A DNA stretch of 64,000 nt from Agrypnia vestita. Taxonomy: Eukaryota; Arthropoda; Insecta; Trichoptera; Phryganeidae. The stretch spans positions 19,049 to 83,048 of the forward strand of contig JADDOH010024909.1 in the NCBI GenBank assembly GCA_016648135.1, read 5' to 3'. A program made the position numbers and the translations under genes. The notes under the pieces are model-generated. The model saw only the letters and a program-made list of their open reading frames with translations. It was not told the origin of the DNA and searched no databases. Numbering within the stretch: position 1 is the stretch's first letter; every line of letters starts with the position of its first letter. Below are positions 49,985 through 59,790 of this stretch, in pieces.

Positions 49985-50499
49985 GTAAGTTTGCATTAGT
50001 TTTTTTTCTTTCGGCGAGGACGCACACTCGCAGGGGCACGTCACGCACACTCTTCCTCTTCTAGCGATGTGTCCGTGACGTAGGCACATTGTATACACAT
50101 ACCGTGTCTACTGTTTGTCCAAACTTGGACCTCGACAACTTGGAACAGGTCCTCGGCTCCTAGACCAGTGCACTTCCGGATATTTTGCAACCGGGACAGT
50201 TACTTCTAGCTAACAACCGTTTACCCTCTGTGTTCCATCGACTCATTATTTGTAGGATGCAATATTTGTGTCTGCTACGTATTGCGTGTGCAGCAAATGA
50301 GTGTTCCTCATTTTTGGTAATTACTTTTTAAAGGAATAACTTAAATAAAACTAAATAGAACGACGCTATGAGGTGATAACCATGGCGAACCTCGAACTTT
50401 GATTGAAGTTGATCGATAGCAAATACTAGATTTGTTTATTCTGAATCGATATAATGTATCACCAATAATTTAATTAGTTTAATTTAACAATACGCTCAG

Positions 50500-50740
50500 A
50501 CTAGGAGTCATGCGAAAGACTCGAGGTGGGTAATCGGTCCGTGCGAGCGAAAATGAAAGTAAACCACGAGCCGGCGCGGAAGTAAAGCCAGTTAGTAGAC
50601 GCCACCAGCGAGCAACGCGGCCTAGGGTAGCGAAGCCTTCTCGCCAGTACGAAGAAGAGAGGGGAAGACGTACACCGTTCTGCGAGGTGCCCCGAAAATG
50701 CTGCCCCCAGAGCCTCGGCGAGCTGCCGAGAGACGCTCGG
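50500..50740 (+). other. CpG-rich candidate first exon with splice donor
   Basis: A 240-bp GC-rich block with an ATG at 50698 (MLPPEPRRAAERRS), followed by cgctcg|GTAAGA at 50739-50745 on the plus strand. An initiator-like ccagttagtagac is near 50590. It may be a second alternative first exon of the plus-strand transcript starting at 49917, or a lncRNA. The peptide is not recognised. Confidence 0.3.
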
Positions 50741-51039
50741 TAAGAGTGATAATACGGAAGGAGAAAGGCACTCCTACTGCTGACAATATATTACTATGCA
50801 CAGTGACGCCGAGCGAAAACGAACACTGTGCACCGACAAGTTCTTATATTATGTATTTACATTCCTACTTGACTCCATATCTATCGAAAACAGTTTTAAC
50901 CGATATTAAAATGAGTACTTTTTAAATAATTGCAAAGTAACTTTATGGTTGGTAACATTATTTATATTAATAAAAAGAAAACAAATTTATTGTTTCGGAG
51001 ATAAGTTTATAGAACTCCATAATCACACATATGGAATTA

Positions 51040-51170
51040 AAAACACTTGTTTTTTAGCTCTACATTTTAATTTTTATGAGACGCGTTTCGCCTTTATGAG
51101 GCCATTATAAATCTAAATATTTTACATTCAACAACTTCTTGCAGAACTAAAAAACAAGTGTTTTATTTTT
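51040..51170. repeat. small fold-back with degenerate hammerhead-like core
   Basis: Outer inverted repeat acacttgttttttag / ctaaaaaacaagtgt (51046-51060 and 51148-51163). Inside, on the minus strand, ctcataa-aggc-GAAAC-gc-GTC resembles a hammerhead with two core substitutions and almost no helix II. Confidence 0.5.
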
Positions 51171-51209
51171 ATATGTGTGAAAAAGAAAACGCTTTGTATA
51201 AAACCACTA

Positions 51210-51262
51210 TTTATTAAATTATCAACATGTTTCGGGACCGATGGTCCTTTCATCGGGTTAAA
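51210..51262 (-). ncRNA. hammerhead-ribozyme-like motif, core U4 changed
   Basis: Minus strand: CCGATGA (51256-51250), hairpin GGACC-atc-GGTCC, GAAAC, minimal helix III with a two-base loop, then GTT cleavage triplet. Helix I pairing is poor and the second core base is C, so activity is unlikely. An inverted flank (ataaatagtggttttatac) recurs at 51460-51485, showing a fold-back context. Confidence 0.45.
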
Positions 51263-52653
51263 ACGTGGATTAAATATTAAAATTCGAGTATAAACATTAA
51301 CAAAAATAAATACAGGGGTGTACAAATGCGAATTGAAAAACAAATTAAGAAATAATGTAAAAATAAATCAAAAAACTTAGCTATTTGCAAAAAGGATTTG
51401 GTTATTTATGATATTTAATTTACTGTTAACACTTTTTCTAATTTTATGTTGTATCCTGATAATTCTATAAATAGTGGTTTTATACAAACTCTTTTCTTTT
51501 CATTAACATAAAATTATTACTGTTATCGAAAAAATTTTCATTTTAATATACCTACAATGAATTACAATACAAGTTATTTTAATGCTCGTTAACCGAGCGA
51601 GAATTCCAGGCGAGCTGTCAATTTCTGTCACATTGATTGAAAATATTTTAAAAATATCCACATAATATTATGATACGGGTATTCAGAAGGCCACTGGCGC
51701 CGTAGACCTGGTCGAAAATAATTTACATAAAATATCACCTTCAAAACTAGCTGTGCTCAAAAATATGTGTATAATCAGATACAAATACATTTATATACAT
51801 AGTTTGAAAGGACAGAAACATTTTTTACTAGCGTGAACTTCGAACGAAAGTATACTGGCGCGAAATATCATTATACCATCGTAAAATATTTTCCTTGAAA
51901 ATAAACTGGTTTTGTGATTTCTAAACGTAAACCCTGATTTCTCTGCAAAATAACAATACAAATACGGAAATAATCAGATTGAAAACTATTTTGTGATCGC
52001 AAGTTGTACGGTTATTTGGGTTATTTTTATAGGAACATCGTGGGACAAATATTCGACGACGCATGTCCAACCGTATCTACAAGCCAACCATAAACCTAAA
52101 CGCCACAATGACATCCAACTTCCTGCATTAAAAACCCATCATGTATTTAACTAAAGCGTAACATACAAAGAATTAATCATTTTTATTTTTTTCAGACTTA
52201 CATAAATTAATCTCATGCACACAGATGCGTTAGTGTATCTACAAATGAAATATTTACGTGAAGAGATGCCATGCCATGATTTCTTTGCAGGTAAAACTTG
52301 TAGAAATTTTGATATGAGAATTTTAAGAAGCATTTTGGATGTTTAAATAGCAATAACTATTCTGAATATTCTAACCATATTTAGGAAATGAACCACACTT
52401 TTGATATTAATAAGAGTTCACAAATTATACATAATATAACATAGGATTACAGTTAGATAAATTAGAAGTTTTATAACTTAGAAAAAATGTTAAAAACAAA
52501 TCAAATATTATAAATACCAAATCCTTTTTGCAAACAGTAATATTTTAAATTGGTTTTCAAATTTGTTCCCAATTATTTATTCAACTCGCATATATATATT
52601 TTTGCTTTTGTTAATGACTATATTTTTTATATATAATTTTAATTTTTAGTATA

Positions 52654-52709
52654 CTTTGAATCCTAATGAAGGGAAAACAACTGGTCCCGAAATATGTTGA
52701 TAATTCAAG
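52654..52709 (+). ncRNA. hammerhead-ribozyme-like motif, core G5 changed
   Basis: CTAATGA at 52663-52669 (canonical CTGATGA), a GGGA...TCCC hairpin, GAAA at 52689-52692, two-base helix III loop and GTT at 52696-52698. Helix I is convincing: CTTTGAATC before the core pairs with GAT-(aa)-TTCAAG after the cleavage site. G5 is essential in hammerheads, so this copy should be dead. Confidence 0.5.
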
Positions 52710-52935
52710 AAATAGTGGTGTATACAAAGTGTTTTATTGTCATTGATCTTATCAGAAAGATAAATTCTTCACAGAATATACGCCTCCATAAACGACAATG
52801 GCGTCTGGAGGTCAATATATAAGGCGATCTGCTCGGGGATGCCGATATGAGAAAATTGAATAAAATTGAAAGACCTGCCTAAGGCACTTGCATCGCCTGG
52901 AAGACCAGGGACCCATAAATAAAGCATTGTTCAGT

Positions 52936-54981
52936 GATCCGAAGGGCGCAAGAATGTGGTAAGGTCAAAGCTGAGATAGCTTGATGGTGTGGTAGTATAC
53001 TCTGTGCTCTGGGAGTGATACTAATTTTTCATCCGAAGAGCGCAAGCATGTGGTAAGGTTAAAGCTGAGATAGCTTGATGGTGTGGTAGTATATTCTGTG
53101 CTCTGGGAGTGATACTAATTTTTCATCCGAAGAGCGCAAGAATGTGGTAAGGTCAAAGCTGAGATAGCTTGATGGTGTGGTAGTATACTCTGTGCTCTGG
53201 GAGTGATACTAATTTTTCATCCGAAGAGTGCAAGAACGTGGTAAGGTTGATGGTGTGGTAGTAGCCTCTGTGCTCTGAGAGGATACTAACGTTTCATCCG
53301 AAGGGCGCAAGAATGTGGAAAGGATAAAGCTGAGACAGCTTGATGGTGTGGTAGTAGATTCTGTGCTCTGGGAGTGATACTAATTTTTCATCCGAAGAGC
53401 GCAAGAACGTGGTAAGGTTGATGGTGTGGTAGTAGACTCTGTGCTCTGAGAGGATACTAACGTTTCATCCGAAGGGCGCAAGAATGTGGAAAGGATAAAG
53501 CTGAGACAGCTTGATGGTGTGGTAGTAGATTCTGTGCTCTGGGAGTGATACTAATTTTTCATCCGAAGAGCGCAAGAATGTGGTAAGGTCAAAGCTGAGA
53601 TAGCTTGATGGTGTGGTAGTATATTCTGTGCTCTGGGAGTGATACTTATTATTCATCCGAAGAGCGCAAGAATGTGGTAAGGTCAAAGCTGAGATAGCTT
53701 GATGGTGTGGTAGTATATTATGTGCTCTGGGAGTGATACTAATTTTTCATCCGAAGAGCGCAAGAATGTGGTAAGGTCAAAGCTGAGATAGCTTGATGGT
53801 GTGGTAGTATATTCTGTGCTCTGGGAGTGATACTAATTTTTCATCCGAAGAGCGCAAGAACGTGGTAAGGGTCAAAGCTGATATGCTTGATGGTGTGGTA
53901 GTCTATTCCCTTGCTCGGGCGTGATACTAATTTTTTTCATCCGAAGAGCGCAAGAACGTGGTCACGGTTATGTTGTGGTAGTAACTCTGTGCTCTGGGAG
54001 TGATACGAATTTTTCATTCCGAGAGCGCAAGAATGTGGTAAGGTCAAGCTGAGATGCTTGATGTTGTGGTAGTATATTCCTGTGCTCTGGAGTGATACTA
54101 ATTTTTTTTCATTCCGAAGATCGCAGAACTTGGAAAGTTGATGTGTGGTATTAGACTCCTGTGCTCTGAGAGGATACTAACGTTTCATCCGAAGGGCGCA
54201 AGAATGTGGAAAGGATAAAGCTGAGACAGCTTGATGGTGTGGTAGTAGATTCTGTGCTCTGGGAGTGATACTAATTTTTCATCCGAAGAGCGCAAGAACG
54301 TGGTAAGGTTGATGGTGTGGTAGTAGACTCTGTGCTCTGGGAGTGATACTAATTTTTCATCCGAAGAGCGCAAGAATGTGGTAAGGTCAAAGCTGAGATA
54401 GCTTGATGGTGTGGTAGTATATTGTGCTCTGGGAGTGATACTAATTTTTCACCCGAAGAGCGCAAGAATGTGGTAAGGTCAAAGCTGAGATAGCTTGATG
54501 GTGTGGTAGTATATTCTGTGCTCTGGGAGTGATACTTATTATTCATCCGAAGAGCGCAAGAATGTGGTAAGGTCAAAGCTGAGATAGCTTGATGGTGTGG
54601 TAGTATATTATGTGCTCTGGGAGTGATACTAATTTTTCATCCGAAGAGCGCAAGAACGTGGTAAGGTTGATGGTGTGGTAGTAGACTCTGTGCTCTGGGA
54701 GTGATACTAATTTTTCATCCGAAGAGCGCAAGAATGTGGTAAGGTCAAAGCTGAGATAGCTTGATGGTGTGGTAGTATATTCTGTGCTCTGGGAGTGATA
54801 CTAATTTTTCATCCGAAGAGCGCAAGAACGTGGTAAGGTTGATGGTGTGGTAGTAGACTCTGTGCTCTGAGAGGATACTAACGTTTCATCCGAAGGGCGC
54901 AAGAATGTGGAAAGGATAAAGCTGAGACAGCTTGATGGTGTGGTAGTAGATTCTGTGCTCTGGGAGTGATACTAATTTTTC
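52936..54981 (+). repeat. 94/77-bp minisatellite, about 22 copies
   Basis: The main unit is 94 bp (from catccgaagagcgcaagaat to gggagtgatactaattttt). A 77-bp variant lacks the 17-base caaagctgagatagctt segment. A third variant (gaagggcgcaag, gtggaaaggata, gagacagc) follows the 77-bp unit each time. Because 94 is not a multiple of 3, the array is not coding; open frames across it are incidental. The segment 53860-54180 is full of single-base insertions and deletions relative to the rest. Confidence 0.95.
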
Positions 54982-55044
54982 ACGTAAGATCGTTAGTATT
55001 GTAAATAGTTAACTACTATACGTCTAGATTAAGTTTTAATAATA

Positions 55045-55317
55045 TAATAAACAGGTTCTCCTTCCTGGACGGGGTGCGATGGGCAGATCCCAGGCACAAG
55101 ATTATTCGCGGCCCAGAGTAGAATGTTTCCCTTGCAAGGCGTAAGCTATAAACAAATTATTCCAAAAGAAACAGCCCTAAATTTACCAATAACACGCATG
55201 CATCGCCTTGAGAATAAGATTTTAAAACTCGTTGAAATTTTTCGTTGCAGGAGCATACCCGAACTAAATAATTACTCGGAATATGTCTGTAGAATCGAGT
55301 ACAGATTAATGAATTGA
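55045..55317 (+). other. unrecognised open frame directly after the minisatellite
   Basis: After an acceptor-like ataataaacag, a frame stays open for about 90 codons (GCDGQIPGTRLFAAQSRM, FPLQGVSYKQIIPKETALN, RMHRLENKILKLVEIF, then to a stop at 55317). An overlapping frame also reads well (FSFLDGVRWADPRHKIIRG). I do not recognise either. It may be a transposon fragment or a real exon of a plus-strand gene. Confidence 0.3.
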
Positions 55318-55459
55318 ATTTTTTTTCTCATTGTATTAGTGCCGTCCTGAATTTAATTTTTACTTACTATTCTTTATTATATTTTATTATTATTTTTGTA
55401 AAAGGTGATTTTAATTGTTTCAGTTTACTTTTTAACTAATCATGGTTTATATATAAACA

Positions 55460-55790
55460 TGTCTTACAGCTAGTAGCAAAAAGTTTGGGGAAATCTTCAA
55501 CATTCAATTTTGAATAGAAAATATCACTTATATTTAGTTTACATTTTTTTCAATATCTCTTTTTACTTTCTTAAATTAATAATATTTCCTTAAAATGTTT
55601 GACTATCACTACAGTAACTTATATGAATTATTAAAAATTCATTTGCTTTAATACAAGTCAAAAAAATGACAAAAACCTCTCAAAATTTTTTATCAAATTT
55701 CTGCAGGGTCGTTAATTTTATTTTACTTCTATCAAAGTGAATAAATTTGTAATATTCCATATAAATTAACTCTAGACACTGTATATATAG
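55460..55790. repeat. MITE family E fragment
   Basis: cttacagctagtagcaaaaa, ttgaatagaaaatatcactt and the ttgactatcactacagtaac centre blocks match the element at 46323-47090. Confidence 0.6.
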
Positions 55791-55984
55791 TTTAAGTGTT
55801 TCTATGATTATTATTTTTTCATTTAAATATGTTTTATTTTTATGTGTTCCTCGGGTTATTATTACAAAAATATATTTGTATCACAATTGTTTGTTTTAAA
55901 AAAATGTTAGATGTTAGGTCAGTTATTTAGTTCGGTTATGTATTATAATTAGTAAGCGAAATACAAGACGAAGACATAAAATTA

Positions 55985-56188
55985 CACAAAATGCACGAAA
56001 AACACCAACACAACACTAGAATGGCTCAAAACTATGACATAACACACGCCAAAACAAAAACAGGACAATCCCGACTAATTTGCAACGGACTAAAACTATA
56101 CAATGACCTGCCACAACAGACCAAACAACTGACCACTGACAAATTCAAAACAGAAGTGACAAAAATATTAAAACTCGGCCAACTATAA
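55985..56188 (+). pseudogene. LINE ORF2 C-terminal tail (CR1/L2-like)
   Basis: HQHNTRMAQNYDITHAKTK, then RLICNGLKLYNDLPQQTK and TTDKFKTEVTKILKL. It fits the closing motif of CR1/L2-like non-LTR elements: H-x-TR, then G-x-x-x-(Y/F)N-x-LP, then FK-x-x-(L/V). Only the last 65 codons are present. Confidence 0.65.
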
Positions 56189-56243
56189 AAAAATTACCTT
56201 GTATCTAAATTATATTATTATATTTTCTTATATTGAATCGTGT

Positions 56244-56288
56244 AAAAATGTTACCCATAAACCTCCTAGGTTTATGGGTAACATTTTT
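56244..56288. repeat. perfect 21-bp palindrome with 3-base loop
   Basis: aaaaatgttacccataaacc-t, cct, then the exact reverse complement. It is followed by a T-run, so on the plus strand it resembles an intrinsic-terminator shape, but this has no such role in animals. Confidence 0.9.
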
Positions 56289-56389
56289 TTAATTCCATTA
56301 CTTTTTAAATAAAAAAATAAAAAAATATTTAAAAAATTTCGCCCTTTATGTATTACTGTAAAAGCGCACTAGGGCGTTGATAACGATAA

Positions 56390-56690
56390 TAGGTAAATGA
56401 CAAGTGAAACATTTGGCATCCTTTCGCACGCGGAATGATGGTCTCCGACGCCGAAGCGCTTTTCCCCCGACCTGGAAGTGCGTGGTGACGCAACCAGCCG
56501 ATCCGCCGGAAAAGACGCATCCGCCGCGCCTGCAAGATGCATTATCGCGTGCAGTTGCACCGACACGATATTGTGAAACTGAAGTGAAATGTAATTCTCA
56601 TTGCGTAACCGCGCGCGTGCGCTGCACCCGCAGAACAATTCCTCGCGGATAATGACTCGGGGGAACTGTCTCGCTCGTTTCTTCCGTGGG
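56390..56690. promoter_or_regulatory. GC-rich island with PAR/C-EBP-like site
   Basis: About 300 bp of high GC (ccgacctggaagtgcgtggt, gccgcgcctgcaagatgcat). It contains TTGCGTAA at 56601-56608 flanked ATTGCGTAAC, close to the D-box/V-P site RTTAYGTAAY bound by Pdp1 and Vrille. No recognised exon. A cis-regulatory role is inference. Confidence 0.3.
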
Positions 56691-57119
56691 AAGTAGACCA
56701 GAGAAATTGTGTGATTGGAAAAAATCTAATAAATCATACACTTTTCCGCATTCGTGAAAATAGCGCACCAATATGCGCAGCTAAATATTTCCTTTAATTT
56801 TTGGATTACCGTGCGCGCGAAAAATCTTTGCGCAATTGTATGGTCCAATCTCTGTACTACTTTTTTAAGTCTTGAGGGGTTTATTTTTTTTTGCCTGTTT
56901 TTAAACGCTACAACTGGCGAAAAGGCCCAATTACTAAATTTGTTACATAATAAAAACACTAGTGTTGATCAAAACGTTATTTTAACCGGTTACACGTGGT
57001 ACAGTTATTTGAGATTTATATCTGATTGTATTGATATTTGGTAACTAATATATAATTGTTCTCTATTACCGATAGTTGCCCGTCGAATTGCAAAATGAAC
57101 GTTCAAATAACGCTTATTG

Positions 57120-57245
57120 TGTAACATGTTAAAAAACCGTCACAAAAAAAACACCCAGGCTTGAATAAATCACATAGATTTAATGTGACCTCACCGGGAA
57201 TTGTACCCGAAAACCTCGGTGTGATTTAGCCATCCATTTTTTACA
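57120..57245 (-). repeat. tRNA-like (SINE-like) repeat
   Basis: The minus strand contains cgggtacaattcccg, a T-arm-like hairpin resembling a B box, preceded by gatggctaaatcacaccgag. The downstream piece caagcctgggtgttttttt is shared with 62112-62195. This suggests a dispersed tRNA-derived SINE. An A box is not convincing. Confidence 0.4.
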
Positions 57246-57963
57246 AAGAGGTGATCAATTATTTTTATTTTTTATTGGTACTTATTATGGTACATATTCA
57301 AATATAATTTATTAGAAAAAAATTGAAAAGAATGGCCTCGTTACGTCCATTCCAGTGGAGCTTCTCCTCCATGACTGAAATGCAAGTTTCCCCTAAGCAT
57401 GTTTGTTCAAAGCAGAAAAGAAGATCGTGTACTGTATCTATTTAGATATGAAATATTTAAAATATAATATATCGGATTTGGGAGAAAACGTTTTTAGTAA
57501 AATTGGCCATTCAATCACCCACACAAACCACCCAATTCCTACCAAAATTTCAGGCTCTCAGCGTGATGTAACCTCTTAAGTTTGTATGAATATAGTAATA
57601 AACACACAAAATATAAATAAAAAGTTGGTGTCTTTTTAAAATTTGTACGCGAGATATATTTATTGTGTGCACTGTATTGGCATTTTTTTTTGCATGTTTT
57701 ACTTTAAAATTGAGTTCTATTTAAAAGTACTATTTGCTAACTAGATGTATTTTGGAAAACTTTGAAATACATTTCTGAAAGAACGTCTCAAGAGCCTGTG
57801 CTCAAAAATGAGTTTTATTTTTGGACGAAATATGGTATTTCATTATTATTAATTTTAATATTTAAAGCATTAACTGTGGTCAGGCATTTTAACAAAATGT
57901 TACTTATTAGTATATAAAAACTCACGGTTATGTACTAGCATAACACAAATTTTGTTGTTATAA

Positions 57964-58027
57964 CCAATTATGTCTACTTTTCAGTATATCGGTTTCGAGA
58001 CGTACCCGTCTCTTCGTCAGGACATCC
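57964..58027 (-). ncRNA. hammerhead-ribozyme-like motif with perfect helix II and helix I
   Basis: Minus strand: ATGTC, CTGACGA (58020-58014), one extra A, hairpin GAGACG-ggta-CGTCTC, GAAAC, an expanded loop of about 14 nt, GTA, then GACAT, which pairs with ATGTC. CTGACGA fits the CUGANGA consensus. Compared with the 45460 copy, the helix III loop has gained about 12 bases. Confidence 0.55.
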
Positions 58028-58447
58028 ACAACACTAGCATAAAATACCACATGCTAGTATGGTTGAAGTTCTGATAGATTAAAAATCTCCATAAGTGGTT
58101 ATATACTTACATAACTAACTTCTTATTATGGTATTTCATTTCGTTAACATTTTAGAGATTCAATTTTTATTTATACCTATTTGATAATAGATTTTAAAAA
58201 ACGTAACCCAAACTATTTAATCTAACAATAGTATCTATAGAAAGAAGGTACCTATTTATAAAAACGAAGTTATAAAAAGGTAATAAACTAAGAATATAAA
58301 TTTATTTATCAAGTGCTACACTCTGAATAAGATCGATTACTATTTATAATATTTATAATATTAGATGTGATGGAGGTGAAATGGACATAAAGGAATAATG
58401 ACATTTAAAATATGTTTTACTTTACTTTGTAATACACACACAATATG

Positions 58448-58515
58448 AGCTATTAAATTACAACTATAGTTTCGAGAGGAGCAGTCCCTCTCATCATCAG
58501 GTACAGATAATAACT
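58448..58515 (-). ncRNA. hammerhead-ribozyme-like motif, all core positions intact
   Basis: Minus strand: CTGATGA (58500-58494), one extra T, hairpin GAGAGG-gactgct-CCTCTC (six perfect pairs), GAAA, minimal helix III AC-tata-GT, cleavage triplet GTT (58464-58462). Helix I pairs inner TAC/GTA and outer AGTTATTA/TAATAGCT (one wobble), with an internal loop where hammerheads normally make the tertiary contact. This and 37842-37900 are the best candidates for activity. Confidence 0.7.
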
Positions 58516-58572
58516 GATCTATACCTGATGGACTGCTCCTCTCGAAACTATAGTTGTAATTTAATAGCTCAT
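58510..58572 (+). ncRNA. hammerhead-like motif, helix II deleted
   Basis: Plus-strand mirror of 58448-58515. It reads CTGATG directly into GACTGCTCCTCTCGAAAC, so the last core A and the 5' strand of helix II are gone. It should be inactive. Confidence 0.5.
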
Positions 58573-58988
58573 ATTGTGTGTGTATTACAAAGTAAAGTAA
58601 AACATATTTTACATTAAAATGTTGCACCACGAAGTATCTGCCAAATCTTTCAATGAATAATGACATTTTGAAACATATTATGGTGAACAGAAACATCGTA
58701 CAACTGAAACGAAATCGGCTAAACGAAAAGGAAACCATCCCTTAAGATAAGAAAAAAATCTCTTCAATGAAGAACTTCTTATTTACGAACCGGAATAGTG
58801 GAAATGTATTATCATTCTGAAATTGAAAGAAATTAATTATCTCTGACATCAGAGAGCGTTAAAATGATGAATTAGATACGTAATATAAATCATGCACCAG
58901 CACCTTATACGAGTACTAAAGTTATTGGAAAGAAATAAGAACACGGCCACACGACACCCGCCTTTTACACATTTCTCAAAAATATTAC

Positions 58989-59457
58989 GCCGTATTCTGA
59001 AAATAGCAGCCATTGCCATTTCGGTATCCTGACAGTTACTTTAGTATAACATTGTAATTTTTGACCTTTGTATAGGTTTCAAATTAATGAAGTCAATCAA
59101 TCAGAAAGTAAAACGTAAAGTTGAATAACTTTTAGAATATTTTGAGTATGTCCAAATTTTTCAGAACAGAACTGGATTGTTTGTCACAGGGACATCAGGT
59201 CGTAAGTCCTATGGCCACCCAAAAAAGACTTCTATACCTACTCTCCCTTGCAGAAATACAGTTTCGTCTCTGTGAGACATCTATAATATACATTAATTGA
59301 TTATTGAATAACTTTGTTTCTCGCTTACGTTTAAGAACTTTCTGATTGATTGAACTCATTAATTTCAAACCTGTCAAACCTAATAACATCAAAATTGACG
59401 GCGATAATAACTTTCAAGACGCCGAAAGAGCAATGATTGCTATTTTTAGAAACGTCC
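58989..59457. repeat. MITE family B copy with internal insertion
   Basis: The left end cgtattctgaaaatagcagc mirrors gctatttttagaaacg at the right. Inner arms aatcaatcagaaagt / ctttctgattgattg. About 200 bp of unrelated sequence sits in the middle. Confidence 0.65.
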
Positions 59458-59489
59458 GATTATAAGTGTTATTTTTCTTCAAATGTTGA

Positions 59490-59790
59490 CTAAAATGTGT
59501 GTAGCGCGCTGGTCGCGAGGTACGGATGAGGTAATAACAGCGAACAGACCGCGTCATCAAGGTCGCAGAATGCAGCGCTACGAATTAAATCAACAAATCA
59601 ACACACTCGCGTAGCCCAGCACACTCGGAGTCGACGCCACGCTGATAGCTGCGACTCGTCGGAGTCGCTGGCTGTGAGCGCTGGTGCCTTCGGTGTTTTT
59701 ATTGAAGATTCGAAACAATCAACAGAGGCTTTATTTCAAACGTATCGTCGCCGCCTTTGAAAACGCCTGCATTCGAGAAATATAATTTCC
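59490..59790 (-). promoter_or_regulatory. GC-rich island, candidate minus-strand promoter
   Basis: CpG-rich block. On the minus strand an AATAAAAACACC TATA-like box (about 59697) lies about 30 bp upstream of a ctcacagccagc initiator-like site. The orientation would suit an upstream Pdp1 promoter, but no first coding exon with the needed phase was identified. Confidence 0.3.

Larger units (their letters stand above)
58400..58665. repeat. fold-back element carrying two head-to-head hammerhead-like motifs
   Basis: Two arms of about 95 bp, left ttttactttactttgtaata-cacacac and right the reverse complement ending near 58614, are separated by only about 20 bp. The outer flank gttgcaccacgaagtatctg recurs inverted at 23075-23100. 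It is the sibling of 23060-23575. Confidence 0.85.

Noticed and set aside
53465..54576. Minus-strand frames with repeated LTTFLRSSDEKLVSLPEH-type peptides
   Set aside because: They are translations of the minisatellite. The unit is 94 bp, so the frame shifts every unit, and no gene is supported.
52936..54981. Regular repeats as a CRISPR array
   Set aside because: Units are contiguous 94/77-bp tandem copies without unique spacers, in an animal genome.
56244..56310. Stem-loop followed by T-run as a bacterial intrinsic terminator
   Set aside because: Host is a eukaryote; the palindrome is one of several tight palindromes and the T-run is common in this AT-rich DNA.
58361..58738. 125-codon minus-strand open frame
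   Set aside because: It runs through the fold-back hammerhead element and is explained by it.
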